A stretch of DNA of 5,512 nt from an uncultured bacterium (GTDB lineage Bacteria > Actinomycetota > Coriobacteriia > Coriobacteriales > Eggerthellaceae), in NCBI GenBank assembly GCA_947649215.1, contig CANSQW010000099.1:1-5512 (forward strand). The letters run 5' to 3'. This document shows, piece by piece, positions 5,099-5,512 of this stretch (position 1 is the first letter of the stretch; every line of letters begins with the position of its first letter). Made by a program: the position numbers and the translations under genes. The notes beneath the pieces are model-generated. The model saw only the letters and a program-made list of their open reading frames with translations, was not told the DNA's origin and searched no databases.

Positions 5099-5512
5099 CT
5101 ACGACGCCGCGACGTCCCCGCCCGTGGTTTTGGCCCATGCTACCACAGCCTGGCCAAGCGAGATGCATCCGTCGTTGGGCGGCAGGTCGCGGTTGACCGC
5201 GGTGGTAAAGCCGGCGGCCTCAAGCTGCGCGAGCACGCGCTCGACGAGGTAGCGGTTCATGAACACGCCGCCCGAAAGCGCCACCACGTCGATGCCGTAG
5301 AGGGCGCGCACCAGCTCGGCCGCCATAACCACGGCGCTCGCCATGGCGTCGTGGAAGCGCCGCGCGATGACGGACACGGGCACGCCGGTGGCGAAGTCGT
5401 CGAGCAGCGCGGTGAAGGTGGGCGCCGCGTCGAAGAGCACGACCGACGTGTCCTCGGCAGTGCTGGCCTCGGTGGCCACGTTCTTGGTCACTGTGACGGC
5501 ATAGCGCTCGGC
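5099..5512 (-). CDS. hypF: Carbamoyltransferase HypF, C-terminal part
   Basis: Only the last 137 residues are in the window; the gene continues past the right edge in frame, and the family's full length is about 750-800 aa. HypF uses carbamoyl phosphate and ATP to make the thiocarbamate on HypE that becomes the cyanide ligand of the [NiFe] centre. The visible part is the end of the Kae1/TobZ-like domain. It has RRFHDAMA (51-58 of the fragment, with the conserved His54), ALSGGVFMNRYLVERVL (78-94) and LPPNDGCISLGQAVVAW (110-126), a highly characteristic HypF ending. The GTG at 5491 is internal, not the start, because the frame stays open and HypF-like upstream (AERYAVTVTKN). It is first in the hypF-hypC-hypD order on the minus strand. 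Confidence 0.95.
   Translation of the reverse strand, partial: AERYAVTVTKNVATEASTAEDTSVVLFDAAPTFTALLDDFATGVPVSVIARRFHDAMASAVVMAAELVRALYGIDVVALSGGVFMNRYLVERVLAQLEAAGFTTAVNRDLPPNDGCISLGQAVVAWAKTTGGDVAAS

Overview
The window is very GC-rich and has the gene style of an actinobacterium, probably a gut coriobacterium of the Eggerthella/Gordonibacter type. I base this on composition, hydrogenase-maturation genes and an apparently leaderless promoter. This placement is inference; no single marker proves it.

Layout. Positions 1-302 hold no convincing gene but carry one copy of a short AT-richer repeat family. A divergent pair follows: a small GIY-YIG nuclease-domain gene (303-686, minus) and an SRAP/YedK-type abasic-site-binding gene (745-1770, plus). 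The 58 bp between them hold back-to-back, overlapping -10 elements and a small dyad. Inside the SRAP coding sequence, in a long low-complexity insertion, sits a perfect parS centromere site (992-1007, within an 18-bp palindrome). The gene therefore doubles as a likely ParB loading site for chromosome segregation.

From 1771 to 3590 there is a gene-free stretch of about 1.8 kb between convergent genes. It contains an inverted pair of the AT-richer repeat (2115-2261), a GC-rich stretch with two G8 tracts, and then about 0.92 kb of modular tandem repeat. The array is built mainly of 32-bp and 50-bp modules that start with CGCTTCCCRRCG-like cores, and it includes a 99-bp perfect duplication. Module lengths are not multiples of three and identical copies fall in different frames, so the long open frames here are by-products of composition. 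The array ends exactly at the hypD stop codon.

From 3591 to the right edge, a minus-strand cluster hypF (3' part only), hypC and hypD encodes maturation factors that build and insert the Fe(CN)2CO group of [NiFe]-hydrogenases. HypF supplies the cyano-group precursor, and HypC and HypD form the scaffold on which the iron centre is assembled. hypE, the usual partner, is not in the window. No complete novel system is evident. The most notable items are the intragenic parS, the modular array and the three-copy repeat.
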